Below are positions 17,663 to 29,592 of a DNA stretch of 64,000 bases, piece by piece (position 1 is the first letter of the stretch; each line of letters begins with the position of its first letter). Made by a program: the position numbers and the translations under genes. Source of the DNA: Tenacibaculum discolor (GTDB taxonomy: Bacteria > Bacteroidota > Bacteroidia > Flavobacteriales > Flavobacteriaceae); NCBI RefSeq assembly GCF_003664185.1, contig NZ_RCCS01000010.1, positions 1 through 64,000 on the forward strand, in the 5' to 3' direction. Under the pieces are notes generated by a model. It saw only the letters and a program-made list of their open reading frames with translations, did not search any database and had not been told where the DNA came from.

Positions 17663-18646
17663 ATGAATATAAATCTTTCTGGAAAGAAAATAGTAGTTAC
17701 TGGAGGCGCTGGCTTTATAGGTTCCAATCTTTGTGAGGTGCTATTGGAAAAGAATAACAAAGTGGTGTGTTTAGATAACTTCGCTACAGGGAAAAGAGGA
17801 AATATAACACATCTTCATGATAATCCAAATTTCAAGTTAATAGAAGGTGATATAAGAAACTTAGAAGATTGTAAGAAAGCTGTTGAAGGAGCAGATTTTG
17901 TGCTACACCAAGCAGCTTTAGGTTCAGTTCCTAGGTCAATAAACAACCCTGTTACTTCGAATGATGTAAATGTAGGGGGGTTTTTAAATATGTTAGTAGC
18001 TGCTAGAGATGCAGGAGTAAAAAGATTTGTATACGCTGCTAGTTCTTCAACCTATGGAGATTCAAAAGGATTGCCAAAAGTAGAAGATGTCATAGGAAAA
18101 CCATTATCTCCTTACGCAATAACGAAATATGTAAATGAATTGTATGCTGATGTTTTTTCAAAAACCTACGGTTTAGAAACTATAGGATTGCGTTACTTTA
18201 ATGTATTTGGAAGAAAGCAAGACCCAGAAGGAGCGTATGCAGCGGTGATTCCGAAGTTTGTAGGGCAGTTTATGAAGGGAGAGTCTCCTACAATTAACGG
18301 AGACGGAAATTATTCAAGAGATTTTACGTATATAGACAATGTGATTCAAGCAAATTTATTGTCTTTAGTAGCTGATAATTCTGAAGCTTTAAATACAGTG
18401 TATAATGTGGCTTATGGAGATAGAAATACACTAAATGATTTGGTAGAGTATTTAAAAGAATACCTGTCTGAATTTGATGCTTCAATAAAAAATATAGAAG
18501 TAAAACACGGCCCTAATAGAGCAGGAGATATTCCACATTCTTTAGCAAGTGTAGAAAAAGCAACGAAATTATTAAACTATAATCCACAATTTTCACTTCA
18601 GCAAGGATTAAAAGAGGCAGTAAAGTGGTATTGGGAAAATTTATAA
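17663..18646 (+). CDS. UDP-N-acetylhexosamine 4-epimerase (WbpP/TviC-like)
   Basis: An extended SDR enzyme of 327 aa, with VTGGAGFIGSNLCEVLL at residues 11-27 and a YAITKYVNELYADVF catalytic segment. The style (LDNFATGKRGNI, GRKQDPEGAYAAVIP) matches WbpP of Pseudomonas and TviC of Salmonella, which interconvert UDP-GlcNAc or its uronate with the galacto form. A 6-dehydrogenase gene of the TviB/WbpO type follows 4 bases later, which supports a UDP-N-acetylhexosaminuronate pathway. Confidence 0.88.
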   Translation: MNINLSGKKIVVTGGAGFIGSNLCEVLLEKNNKVVCLDNFATGKRGNITHLHDNPNFKLIEGDIRNLEDCKKAVEGADFVLHQAALGSVPRSINNPVTSNDVNVGGFLNMLVAARDAGVKRFVYAASSSTYGDSKGLPKVEDVIGKPLSPYAITKYVNELYADVFSKTYGLETIGLRYFNVFGRKQDPEGAYAAVIPKFVGQFMKGESPTINGDGNYSRDFTYIDNVIQANLLSLVADNSEALNTVYNVAYGDRNTLNDLVEYLKEYLSEFDASIKNIEVKHGPNRAGDIPHSLASVEKATKLLNYNPQFSLQQGLKEAVKWYWENL

Positions 18647-18650
18647 AAGA

Positions 18651-20869
<2,219 letters not shown>

Positions 20870-21191
20870 GTGTAAAGTTATTGAAAACCTAGTGTTCTTA
20901 ACGTAGAAAAATACTGAGATGTATTCTAAATGTCATAAAATTTTTTAGTATAAGAGGGAAAGAAATAATAGAATAAAGATGTATTTCGTATTAAATACTA
21001 AAGTGATTTATATGCTATTAAGTAAAAATAATTGTTAAAAGAAATGAGCTTGATTAAGAATGAAAATGAGTTTAATCATAAAGAGATATATATTTAACGT
21101 TTTTATTTAGTAACGTTTAGATATCATTTCATGTTTTGTGTAGAGTAAGAGGAAAGTGGTTACTAATTAAACTGTTTTAAAAATTTGATAA
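20870..21191 (+). other. 322-base intergenic stretch before the flippase gene
   Basis: AT-rich, with no ORF of note, no tRNA and no clear terminator hairpin. Two AACGTTT words lie close together (about 21095-21120). No TAnnTTTG box could be assigned with a partner. It marks the change from sugar-nucleotide genes to the more AT-rich flippase, transferase and polymerase block. Confidence 0.5.
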
Positions 21192-22700
21192 GTGAGAAGT
21201 AGTATAGCTATTAATACACTTTTTTTGTATTTTAGGTTAGTGTTTTTGATGTTTATTTCATTTTATACATCAAGAATACTTCTTGAATTACTTGGAGTTG
21301 AGGATTATGGAGTTTATAACGTTGTAGGAAGTTTGGTAGCTATTTTTAGCTCTGTAAAGGGATTGATGACATCATCAACTCAAAGATTTCTTAACTATGA
21401 AATGGGGAAAGGGCGTTCAGAGAACATTAATGTTGTATTTAGTATGAGCATCATGATTCACATAGCATTGAGTGTTCTTTTCTTTATAATAGTAGAAGCT
21501 TTTGGAGTTTGGTATATTGAAAATAAACTTGTTATAGCTCCTGAAAGGTTATCCGCAGCATTTTATGTGTTTCATTTTTCATTGTTATCTGTAATAGTTT
21601 CAATAATGTCAATACCTTATGACGCTTTAATTGTAGCTAATGAGAAAATGAAAGTCTATGCTTATATTTCAATTCTGGATGGCATTTTGAAGTTACTTTT
21701 GATTTTAGTTCTTCTTTATAGTACAGTTGATAGTTTGATTCTTTATTCAGTAGGTGTCTTTATAATAACTATAGTAATAAGAGGGGCAAGTTCTTTATAT
21801 TGTAAAAGGACATTTAAAGATATAAAGTTTAGAATTAGCTGGGAATCTAACCTCTTTAAAGAGATGTTAAAGTTTTCAGGATGGCAGTTTTTTGGAAATA
21901 CAGGTTATGCTATACAGAATCAGGGAATTAATATGTTATTGAATTTATTTTATGGTCCAGCATTGAATACAGTTAGAGGCTTGTCTCAAAAAGTTTCTGG
22001 GGCTTTACAAATGTTCACTCAAAATTTGTTAATAGCTAGTAATCCGCAAATAGTTAAGCTGTACGCTCAAGGTGAGCAAGAAAGGTTTATACATTTAGTA
22101 TTAAAAGTAATGAAATACTCCTTTTTTTTAATAATGATGTTAATGATCCCTTTTTTACTATTCACAATAGATTTGTTGGATTTATGGTTAAAGGAAGTAC
22201 CAAGCTTTCTAGAAGAGTTTATACAACTAACTTTAATTTATTCTATGGTACGTGTTTTTCATAATCCGATAGATAGTGCTATAAAGGCAAAAGGAGATAT
22301 TCGTAGTTATCAAATATTTGACTCATTCTTTTTATTACTTTCTTTGCCTCTGTCATATTTTTTTTTATTGAAAGGGTTTCCTCCTGTATCTGTTATAGTA
22401 TCCATGATTATAATGGAGGTAATTAATTTAATTTTTTTACTTTTTTACACGAAAAAAAAATTAAACATTAAATTTTTTGAATATTTTAATGTAGTAGGTA
22501 TTCCTGTTATAGTAGTGGTAAGTATAGAGCTTTTGTTTTTTTATGTAAAGAATCAAAAGTTAATTCTTTTGAATACTTTTTTTGATAAGATAATATTTGT
22601 ATCAATTAATTATATTTTAATATTATCTTTTATATGGTTTGTAGGTACTGATGAGAGTGAAAAACAGTTTTTAATTAATAAAATTAAGAGAAAAATATAA
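21192..22700 (+). CDS. Wzx-type polysaccharide flippase
   Basis: An inner-membrane protein of 502 aa that should flip lipid-linked repeat units to the periplasm. It has about 12-14 hydrophobic helices, a YTSRILLELLGVEDYGVYNVVG segment (first helix pair) commonly seen in Bacteroidota oligosaccharide flippases, and a central FSGWQFFGNTGY region. GTG at 21192 is chosen as start because the next Met lies beyond the first conserved helix. The gene is AT-rich with long T runs, like the neighbouring genes to 27136. Confidence 0.88.
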   Translation: MRSSIAINTLFLYFRLVFLMFISFYTSRILLELLGVEDYGVYNVVGSLVAIFSSVKGLMTSSTQRFLNYEMGKGRSENINVVFSMSIMIHIALSVLFFIIVEAFGVWYIENKLVIAPERLSAAFYVFHFSLLSVIVSIMSIPYDALIVANEKMKVYAYISILDGILKLLLILVLLYSTVDSLILYSVGVFIITIVIRGASSLYCKRTFKDIKFRISWESNLFKEMLKFSGWQFFGNTGYAIQNQGINMLLNLFYGPALNTVRGLSQKVSGALQMFTQNLLIASNPQIVKLYAQGEQERFIHLVLKVMKYSFFLIMMLMIPFLLFTIDLLDLWLKEVPSFLEEFIQLTLIYSMVRVFHNPIDSAIKAKGDIRSYQIFDSFFLLLSLPLSYFFLLKGFPPVSVIVSMIIMEVINLIFLLFYTKKKLNIKFFEYFNVVGIPVIVVVSIELLFFYVKNQKLILLNTFFDKIIFVSINYILILSFIWFVGTDESEKQFLINKIKRKI

Positions 22701-22799
22701 TTGTGTGCTTTAAATATAATTATGTTAAAAAAAAAGTTTTAGTTAGATACCCCAATTAAGTGAAAAATAAAAAGAAGTAAAAGATAATATTTCAATAAA

Positions 22800-23906
22800 A
22801 TGGTAAGCAAAGAGAAAAAAATAGCCTTTTATATAGGGAATTATAGTCGGTCTGGAGGGACTGAAAGATCTTGTATTTCAGTAGCTAATGGTTTGGCAGA
22901 AAAGAAAGATTATAAAGTTTACCTAATAGCAACAAATTCGGAGAAAGAAAAGCCTTTTTTTAAAATTAACTCAAGTGTAGAGTTAATTCATTTAAATTGC
23001 AAAAATGTAAAAAGAGAATATTTTAATTTATTTTTTTTACTAAAAAAAGCTTTAAATGAAAATAAAATTAACGTTATAGTAGCAGTTGAAGTTTTTTCAC
23101 TACTATTTCTCTTACCGGTATTTATTTTTAATAAAAGAAAAAACTTAAAACTGGTTATTTGGGAGCATTTTAACTTTACGGTAAGTTTAGGTAAAAATTT
23201 AAGACATAAGCTTCGTTGGTTAGCAGCAAAATATGCAGATGGTATAGTTGTGTTAACACAGCGAGATAAAGGGTTGTGGGAGGATAATTTAAAAGTTAAA
23301 GGCAACATCAAAGCAATAAATAACATGTCTCCTTTTAATATTTCAGAGGAAAAATATTCAATAGATTCAAAAAAAGTAATTGCAATTGGCAGGTTAGCCT
23401 ATCAAAAGGGGTTTGATTTACTTATTGATTTATGGGCAAGTTTGATAAAAGAGAATTCAATAGACAAAGAATGGGTCTTACAAATAATAGGAAGCGGAGA
23501 GGATGAGCAGGAGTTAAAAGAGAGAATAGAAGAGTATGATATGCATGAGAGGGTTGAAATGATACCCAGCACGAATAATATATCAGAATACTATCAACAA
23601 GCTTCATTTTTAGCTATGACTTCTCGCTTTGAAGGTCTGCCTATGACCCTTATAGAAGCGCAATCTTTTGGTTTACCCATTATAGCTTATGATTGTATAA
23701 CAGGTCCTTCAGAAGTTATTTCTGATAATTCTGGTTTTTTAATAGAGGAAAATAACTCGGCTTTTTTTGTAGAAAAAATAAAAGAGTTGATCAGTAATAC
23801 AGAAATGCGCAAGTTAATGAGCGATAGTGCTAAACAAGAAGTTGTCAAGTATAGTAAAGAGAATGTGATTGCTAAATGGACTCTCTTTTTAAAAGAATTA
23901 TTATAA
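22800..23906 (+). CDS. family 4 glycosyltransferase
   Basis: A predicted cytoplasmic or membrane-associated GT-B enzyme of 368 aa that adds a sugar to the lipid-linked repeat unit. The N-terminal glycine-rich loop SRSGGTERSCISVANGL is typical, and the C-terminal donor-binding motif EGLPMTLIEAQSFGLPII carries the E-x7-E signature. Linkage and donor cannot be told. The next transferase gene starts one base after its stop. Confidence 0.88.
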   Translation: MVSKEKKIAFYIGNYSRSGGTERSCISVANGLAEKKDYKVYLIATNSEKEKPFFKINSSVELIHLNCKNVKREYFNLFFLLKKALNENKINVIVAVEVFSLLFLLPVFIFNKRKNLKLVIWEHFNFTVSLGKNLRHKLRWLAAKYADGIVVLTQRDKGLWEDNLKVKGNIKAINNMSPFNISEEKYSIDSKKVIAIGRLAYQKGFDLLIDLWASLIKENSIDKEWVLQIIGSGEDEQELKERIEEYDMHERVEMIPSTNNISEYYQQASFLAMTSRFEGLPMTLIEAQSFGLPIIAYDCITGPSEVISDNSGFLIEENNSAFFVEKIKELISNTEMRKLMSDSAKQEVVKYSKENVIAKWTLFLKELL

Positions 23907-23907
23907 G

Positions 23908-24990
23908 ATGAGAATACTGCATGTAATTTCCTCATTAAATACAGGAGGGGCAGAGAAGTTAATTGTAGATAGCATTCCTGAATATCAAAAAAAGAAATTG
24001 TCAGTAGATGTACTAGTCTTAAAAGATGATAAAACTGAGTTTAGATCTCAATTAGAGGCTAGAACAAATGGTACTGTTACTGGATTAACAAGAGGATCTG
24101 TTTATAATCCTTTTTTAATTATTAAGATTATTCCTTTTTTAAAACAGTATAGTTTGATACATGTACATTTATTTCCTGCTTTATATTGGGTAGTCTTTGC
24201 GAAAATTTTATCCTTCAGTAAAAAGCCAATTGTTTATACAGAACATAGTACAGAAAATAGAAGAAGGGGAAATAAATTATTTAAAAAAATTGACAAGTAC
24301 ATTTATTCTAAATTAGATTTTATAGGATGTATCTCACAAGCCACTTATCAAAATTTACAAGGATACCTAAAAAGAGACGATAACAGGTTGAAGGTTATTG
24401 AAAATGGGATAAACTTGAATGATTTTCAAAAAAAAAGATATCAAAAAAAGTATAGTTTTTTTGACAAAGAAAACTTTGTTCTTATTCAGGTGTCAAGTTT
24501 TAGAGAACAAAAAGATCAACAAACATTGATAAAAGCGTTAACAAAATTACCTGAAAGTATAAAGTTGTTACTGGTTGGGGATGGAGAATTAAGAAAGGAA
24601 AGAGAAAAACAAGTATTTAAGTTAGGACTAAAAGATAGAGTTTTTTTTACGGGAAAGAGATATGATATCCCCGAATTATATAGTTATTCAGATGTAGCTA
24701 TATTGTCATCTAATTATGAGGGGTTTGGCTTAGCAATAGTTGAGGGAATGGCATCAAAAAAACCTGTAATTGCATCTAGTGTTGATGGATTAAGAGAAAT
24801 AGTAGAAGGATATGGCCTTTTATTTGAGAAAGGTAATAGTGATTCATTAGCTGAAAAAATACTAAAATTATATGAAAACAAAACTTTTTATAAAGAAGTG
24901 GCAGAAAAATGTTATCATAGATCAAATAATTTTTCAATAGAAACAATGGTGAAAAAATATATAAATGTATATAAGAATGAAACTTATTAA
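23908..24990 (+). CDS. family 4 glycosyltransferase
   Basis: A second GT-B enzyme (360 aa) of the repeat-unit assembly set. SLNTGGAEKLIVDSIPEY at the N-terminus and EGFGLAIVEGMASKKPVIAS with E-x7-E near the C-terminus define the family. HLFPALYWV and TEHSTENRRRGNK are acceptor-side segments. The 3' end overlaps the next gene by 14 bases when that gene starts at 24977. Confidence 0.88.
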   Translation: MRILHVISSLNTGGAEKLIVDSIPEYQKKKLSVDVLVLKDDKTEFRSQLEARTNGTVTGLTRGSVYNPFLIIKIIPFLKQYSLIHVHLFPALYWVVFAKILSFSKKPIVYTEHSTENRRRGNKLFKKIDKYIYSKLDFIGCISQATYQNLQGYLKRDDNRLKVIENGINLNDFQKKRYQKKYSFFDKENFVLIQVSSFREQKDQQTLIKALTKLPESIKLLLVGDGELRKEREKQVFKLGLKDRVFFTGKRYDIPELYSYSDVAILSSNYEGFGLAIVEGMASKKPVIASSVDGLREIVEGYGLLFEKGNSDSLAEKILKLYENKTFYKEVAEKCYHRSNNFSIETMVKKYINVYKNETY

Positions 24991-26107
24991 AAAACAATTT
25001 TCTGAAAAAAGAATAATGTTTTTTTTGTTTTTTTTCGTGTCGACATACTTTTTTGGACAACGTTATTCATATAAAGAGATTAATAATGTACCTGATTTTG
25101 TACAAAAATTTAAAGAGAAAAAAGAGTTTAAGAAGAATTTAAGGTTAGGGGAATTTGTAAAAGCAGTTAATTATTTACCAAAGAACTATGTAAAGAATGG
25201 GACAATTGATTATACTCACAATTTACAAAAAGCAATTGATGAAAACTTAAATGTTATAATGCCCAACTTTCCTATACTGATAAACGATTTTGGTTTGGAT
25301 ATAAGAGATAACCAAAACATTCTTTTCAAAAAAAAATCAAGATTAATTTTAAAGGCATCTTCAAAAAAAAAGTACGAAGTTATTAGAATTCATAATCGAA
25401 AAGATGTTAAAATTTTCTCCCCGAAAATAATTGGAGATAGAGATAGACATATAGGGGGCAATGGAGAATGGGGAATGGGAATTTCGATTAGAGGATCACA
25501 TAATGTTAAAATAATAAATGCTAACATAAGTAAATGCTGGGGAGATGGAGTTTATATTGGGACATTGGCTCGAAAAGGTAGCAGTAACATACTTTTAAGT
25601 TACGGTTTAATTGACAAAAATAGAAGGAATGGGATATCTGTAATAAATGTAAAGGGGTTAATAATACACAATATCATTGTTTCTAATACAAAAGGAACAA
25701 ATCCACAAGCAGGAATAGATTTAGAGCCTAATAATAACAATGAAGAATTAAAAGATATTTTGATAGATAACGTTTATACTTTTAATAATTTTAATCAAGG
25801 AATTTTTTTTTGCTTAAATCAACTAAATGGAAATGAAAATCATGTTAATATTAGAGTAAAAAATCATATGGACAATAGCTCAAAAGTAGCCTTAGGGTTA
25901 ATGAATTTAATACCTGAGAAATATTCTTTATTACCAGTAGTTACAGGAAGTTTAGAGATTGAAAATATACGAGGAATAAATAACACTACAGACTTAAGAG
26001 TGTTTAAGAACTCTAACTTTGAAAAAATTAAAGTGATAGTTAAAAAAAGCGTAAAGGAAGGTGAATTTAAAATAAAAGGAACTACTAAAAATATTATAAT
26101 AAAGTAA
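24977..26107 (+). CDS. secreted right-handed beta-helix protein
   Basis: A 376 aa exported protein of unknown function. An N-terminal signal segment (FFLFFFVSTYFFGQR) ends in a Gln that could be mature residue 1. Residues from about 100 to 330 form a series of short beta-strand repeats with Asn ladders (NVKIINANISKCWGDGVYIG, then GISVINVKGLIIHNIIVSN), the look of pectate-lyase-like parallel beta-helices. Such proteins are lyases, hydrolases or uronate epimerases acting on polysaccharides. Its place between transferases and the polymerase suggests it acts on this polymer in the periplasm. An in-frame ATG 12 bases upstream (24965) is an alternative start. Confidence 0.75.
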   Translation: MKLIKKQFSEKRIMFFLFFFVSTYFFGQRYSYKEINNVPDFVQKFKEKKEFKKNLRLGEFVKAVNYLPKNYVKNGTIDYTHNLQKAIDENLNVIMPNFPILINDFGLDIRDNQNILFKKKSRLILKASSKKKYEVIRIHNRKDVKIFSPKIIGDRDRHIGGNGEWGMGISIRGSHNVKIINANISKCWGDGVYIGTLARKGSSNILLSYGLIDKNRRNGISVINVKGLIIHNIIVSNTKGTNPQAGIDLEPNNNNEELKDILIDNVYTFNNFNQGIFFCLNQLNGNENHVNIRVKNHMDNSSKVALGLMNLIPEKYSLLPVVTGSLEIENIRGINNTTDLRVFKNSNFEKIKVIVKKSVKEGEFKIKGTTKNIIIK

Positions 26108-27136
26108 ATGCAAAAAAATAAATTTAATAAGTTTATCAAGCTTTTTTATAGTTTATCTATAGCTTTTATATATGGTTCATGGCTATCTTCATTACCATCT
26201 TTTCTCTTTAAGGATAGAGGAAACTACTTAATATATGCAACTTATTCAACAGATATTTTAGAAGATATAGGAGCAAAAGGATATCTTTTTTTTGAACCTC
26301 TTTTTTTATTGATAAACAAAGCTTTATTATTACTTTTCAGTGATCCTAGATTAACAATTGACTTAATTGTTTTTTTTATTTCTTTTTCTGTTTGTTTTTT
26401 TTGTTTTTATAGAAGTAAAAATTTTTTAATAGCAATATTAACCATATTTTTTCTTTTTGTGCAAGCTCAGTCTTTAGGAATGCAATTAGTAACAATAAGG
26501 CAAGGGTTAGGTTTGTCATTTATGATATTATTAATACCTCTTTTTAAAAAAAGAAGCCAAGTATTGATACTCTTACTAATTTTAGGGTTAATACATAACT
26601 CTTTTTATATTTTAACCTTGTTTTATAGCATATATTTAATTGTATTTTTTAAATTTAAGTGGAGTTACTATACTAAGTTAATAATATTTTATTCGTTTGG
26701 ACTGCTTTTCTCTTTTACGTTTATGATGGCATTACAAATGATACAAGCTAAACAGAGTTATGAAGGATTTCAATTTTCTTCAGGAGGGGGAGCTTTCTTA
26801 TTATGGTTAATTGTATTTTTTTATTTGTTATTTTTTAAAAGAAAAAAGAAAGAAGATGTTTTTTTTAATGAGATTGCTTTTGAGTTAGCAATAATAGGTT
26901 TGGTTATATATACTACAGGGTATTTTTTAACTCCTATATCAGGTCGAATCATCGGAAGTTTTATACCATTTATAGTTTTATCTTTATTAAAAGATTTTAA
27001 TGTAAAAGATTTCTTTTTTTTCCTATTTATAGGACTTGTAAATATATATTTATATGATTTAGGAGCCTTTGAAGGTTTTTTAAGAGTTCCTCTAGATGTT
27101 TTTCAAAAGAAACTTTTTGGCGGTATGTGTGTTTAA
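26108..27136 (+). CDS. EpsG-like polysaccharide polymerase (Wzy role)
   Basis: A polytopic membrane protein of 342 aa with about 9-10 helices. It resembles the EpsG family: DRGNYLIYATYS after the first helix, then FFEPLFLLINK, and the conserved Arg-containing VTIRQGLGLSFMIL. EpsG-type proteins polymerise repeat units in Wzx/Wzy systems. It directly follows the beta-helix gene with no gap. Low sequence conservation in this class makes the role an inference from topology and context. Confidence 0.75.
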   Translation: MQKNKFNKFIKLFYSLSIAFIYGSWLSSLPSFLFKDRGNYLIYATYSTDILEDIGAKGYLFFEPLFLLINKALLLLFSDPRLTIDLIVFFISFSVCFFCFYRSKNFLIAILTIFFLFVQAQSLGMQLVTIRQGLGLSFMILLIPLFKKRSQVLILLLILGLIHNSFYILTLFYSIYLIVFFKFKWSYYTKLIIFYSFGLLFSFTFMMALQMIQAKQSYEGFQFSSGGGAFLLWLIVFFYLLFFKRKKKEDVFFNEIAFELAIIGLVIYTTGYFLTPISGRIIGSFIPFIVLSLLKDFNVKDFFFFLFIGLVNIYLYDLGAFEGFLRVPLDVFQKKLFGGMCV

Positions 27137-27173
27137 AAACTATTTTTCTTCTCAAAAATAACTAAATAATTAT

Positions 27174-28325
27174 ATGGAAAAAATAAAACTATTTCGAGTA
27201 ACGACAGTCCCGCAATCTTTAAGAGGGTTATTGAAAGGTCAATTAAAGTTTATGACTCAAAATGGATATCAAGTAATAGGTGTTTCTAGTAAAGGAAAAG
27301 CATTAGAAGATGTAAGTGAAAATCAAGGGGTAGATACTGTTGCAATAGAAATGACACGTACGATTTCTCCATTTAAGGATTTAAAAGCTTTAATTCAGTT
27401 GATAAAACTTTTTCGTAAAGAAAAACCAGAAATAGTTCATACCCATACGCCAAAAGCAGGTTTGCTTGGAATGTTAGCTGCTAAAATTACAAATGTACCA
27501 CACCGCTTACATACAGTTGCAGGTATGCCTTTAATAGTAGCAAAAGGCACAAAACGTCAGATATTAAATCAAGCAGAAAAGTTAACTTATGCTTGTGCGA
27601 CAAAGGTATACCCAAACTCCTATGGACTTAAAAAAATTATTTTAAAAGAAAGATTTACTTCTCCAAAAAAAATAAAAGTTATAGGAAAAGGAAGTTCCAA
27701 TGGTATAGATACTACTCAATTTGACCCTACATTAATCTCAGAAGAGATGAAGAGCGGAATAAGAAATAGCTTGGGAATAAAGGGTGATGATTTTGTTTTT
27801 TTATTTGTAGGTAGAGTAGTAGGAGATAAAGGAATAAATGAGCTTGTGCAAGCTTTTAACAATATTTATAGTAAAAAAACAAATACACATTTGCTTCTGG
27901 TAGGAAGTTTCGAAAAACATCTCGACCCATTAAAACATGAAGTAGAAGATTTGATAAATAATCATTCAAACATACATGCTGTAGGCTATAAAACAAATGT
28001 AATTGATTATTTTGCAATGGCAAATGTATTAACTTTTCCAAGTTACCGCGAAGGATTTCCAAACGTTGTAATGCAAGCAGCAGCTATGCAGTTAAATTGT
28101 ATCGTTTCAGATATTAACGGTTGTAACGAAATTATTAATCATGGAGAAAATGGATTGATTGTTCCTGTAAAAAATGTTGAGAAATTACAAGAGAGTATGG
28201 AGTGGTGTTTAGTTAATAAAAGAGAGTCAGGTAAAATGGGGTTGAAGAGTAGAGAAATTATGCAGACTAACTATGAGAGAAGGTATGTTTGGAGTGAAAT
28301 ATTAAAAGAATATAAATCTTTATAA
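27174..28325 (+). CDS. family 4 glycosyltransferase, PglA-like
   Basis: A GT-B transferase of 383 aa. The HTHTPKAGLLGMLAAK segment near residue 95 and the C-terminal YREGFPNVVMQAAAMQLNCI are shared with PglA-type enzymes, which add the second sugar onto undecaprenyl-diphospho-bacillosamine. PglD-, PglC- and PglE-like genes lie just downstream, which supports this. The acyl-module genes begin 2 bases after its stop, so it starts a tightly packed run to 32766. Confidence 0.87.
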   Translation: MEKIKLFRVTTVPQSLRGLLKGQLKFMTQNGYQVIGVSSKGKALEDVSENQGVDTVAIEMTRTISPFKDLKALIQLIKLFRKEKPEIVHTHTPKAGLLGMLAAKITNVPHRLHTVAGMPLIVAKGTKRQILNQAEKLTYACATKVYPNSYGLKKIILKERFTSPKKIKVIGKGSSNGIDTTQFDPTLISEEMKSGIRNSLGIKGDDFVFLFVGRVVGDKGINELVQAFNNIYSKKTNTHLLLVGSFEKHLDPLKHEVEDLINNHSNIHAVGYKTNVIDYFAMANVLTFPSYREGFPNVVMQAAAMQLNCIVSDINGCNEIINHGENGLIVPVKNVEKLQESMEWCLVNKRESGKMGLKSREIMQTNYERRYVWSEILKEYKSL

Positions 28326-28327
28326 AA

Positions 28328-29146
28328 ATGGAAAGCTATTTTTTTGTTCCAGGTACACGATTGCATAAAATACAGGATATTAAAAACCTTGGGGTAACTG
28401 ATATTATTATTGATTTAGAAGATGCAGTAAAATTTTCTGAACGATTAGATTTATTGAATAACCTTATAAAAGATGATTCTCTAAGACAATATTATGTGAG
28501 AGTTCCGTTATATGATGACGAAGAAAAATTAGATGTATCTTTATTAAAAAAATTAATAGCGTCAGGGTTTACAAAATTTGTTTTCCCTAAAATAGAAGGT
28601 AAAAAGCATTTTAAAAAGATAGTTAAAGGTTTAAATAGTGATGTTATTAAAATCATTATTCTTGTTGAAACATCAAGGCTTTTTCTTGAGATAAAAGATA
28701 TTTTATTTGATTATAAAGAGTTTTTAACTGGACTTGGTATTGGGAGTCATGATTTAATGGCAGAAATAGGAGGGATTCATAATTTACAAAACTTAGAATT
28801 TTTAAGACAGCATCTTTTACTCTATGCTCGTTCTGTAAATGTTTTAGCAATAGACATTGCTTCAATGGAATTAAAAAATAAAACCGACTTTCAAAATGAA
28901 ATTTTAGACGGAGTAAAAAAAGGCTATGATGCTAAATTTTATATTCATCCATGGCAATTAGAGCAGTTAAAAGAACTGAATTTATATTCAAAAGATGAAT
29001 TTGAATGGGCAAAAAGAATTAAGAAAGAACTGAGTAAAGTTTTAAACGAAAAAGAATTTTCTCCAACAGTAATAGAAGGTCAAATTATTGAAAGACCACA
29101 TTTAAAAAAAGTTAATAAAATTTTAAAATATTATGAGAACAAGTAA
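28328..29146 (+). CDS. CitE-like HpcH/HpaI aldolase family lyase, first copy
   Basis: A TIM-barrel, Mg-dependent C-C lyase of 272 aa. Family motifs are IIIDLEDAV (residues 26-34), the metal-ligand Glu in ILVETSRLF, a SHDLMAEIGG segment in place of the usual SEDF, the CoA-site AKFYIHPWQLEQL, and the C-terminal IIERPHLKKVNKIL. Relatives cleave or form citryl-, malyl-, methylmalyl- or citramalyl-CoA. It differs strongly from the second copy at 29593, so the two probably have different substrates. It overlaps the MaoC-like gene by 14 bases. Finding such an enzyme inside a sugar operon is unusual. Confidence 0.85.
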   Translation: MESYFFVPGTRLHKIQDIKNLGVTDIIIDLEDAVKFSERLDLLNNLIKDDSLRQYYVRVPLYDDEEKLDVSLLKKLIASGFTKFVFPKIEGKKHFKKIVKGLNSDVIKIIILVETSRLFLEIKDILFDYKEFLTGLGIGSHDLMAEIGGIHNLQNLEFLRQHLLLYARSVNVLAIDIASMELKNKTDFQNEILDGVKKGYDAKFYIHPWQLEQLKELNLYSKDEFEWAKRIKKELSKVLNEKEFSPTVIEGQIIERPHLKKVNKILKYYENK

Positions 29147-29591
29147 TTTAGGAAACTATTTTGAAGATTTTAACGTTGGGGAAACAATCAATCACTCTTT
29201 AACAAAAACAATCTTTGAAAGTGATAATAACTTTTTTAGCTTACTTACAATGAATCACCACCCGGTTCATTTAAGCTTAGAACATGTTAAAGATCATCAA
29301 CACGGACAAATCCTTGTAGTTGGAACATTGGTTTTTAGTTTGGTTGTTGGAATAACAGTACCAGATATTAGTGGAAAAGCTATCGCTAATTTAGAATACG
29401 AAAGTGTAAATCATATAGGACCTGTTTTTGTTAACGATACGATTAGCGCAAAAACAACGGTATTAGATAAACGTGAGTCTAAGTCCAAAAACGACAGAGG
29501 TATTGTATATGTTGAAACAATAGCATATAACCAGTATAATAAACCTGTTTTAAGTTTTAGAAGAAAAGTATTAATTCCTAAAAAAAAATAA
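29133..29591 (+). CDS. MaoC-like hot-dog hydratase
   Basis: A 152 aa acyl-CoA hydratase/dehydratase of the hot-dog fold. The active-site segment reads LTMNHHPVHLS, and the later DKRESKSKNDRGIVYVE segment resembles the mesaconyl-CoA hydratase (beta-methylmalyl-CoA dehydratase) branch as I remember it. In the 3-hydroxypropionate bicycle that enzyme works together with CitE-type lyases, just as the genes are paired here on both sides. The classical Asp of the motif appears as a Met-Asn context, as in that branch. The substrate here is not known. Confidence 0.82.
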   Translation: MRTSNLGNYFEDFNVGETINHSLTKTIFESDNNFFSLLTMNHHPVHLSLEHVKDHQHGQILVVGTLVFSLVVGITVPDISGKAIANLEYESVNHIGPVFVNDTISAKTTVLDKRESKSKNDRGIVYVETIAYNQYNKPVLSFRRKVLIPKKK

Positions 29592-29592
29592 A

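Noticed and set aside
20870..21191. An attachment site or mobile element remnant in the long gap before the flippase
   Set aside because: No inverted repeats, transposase fragments or tRNA-like sequence could be seen there.
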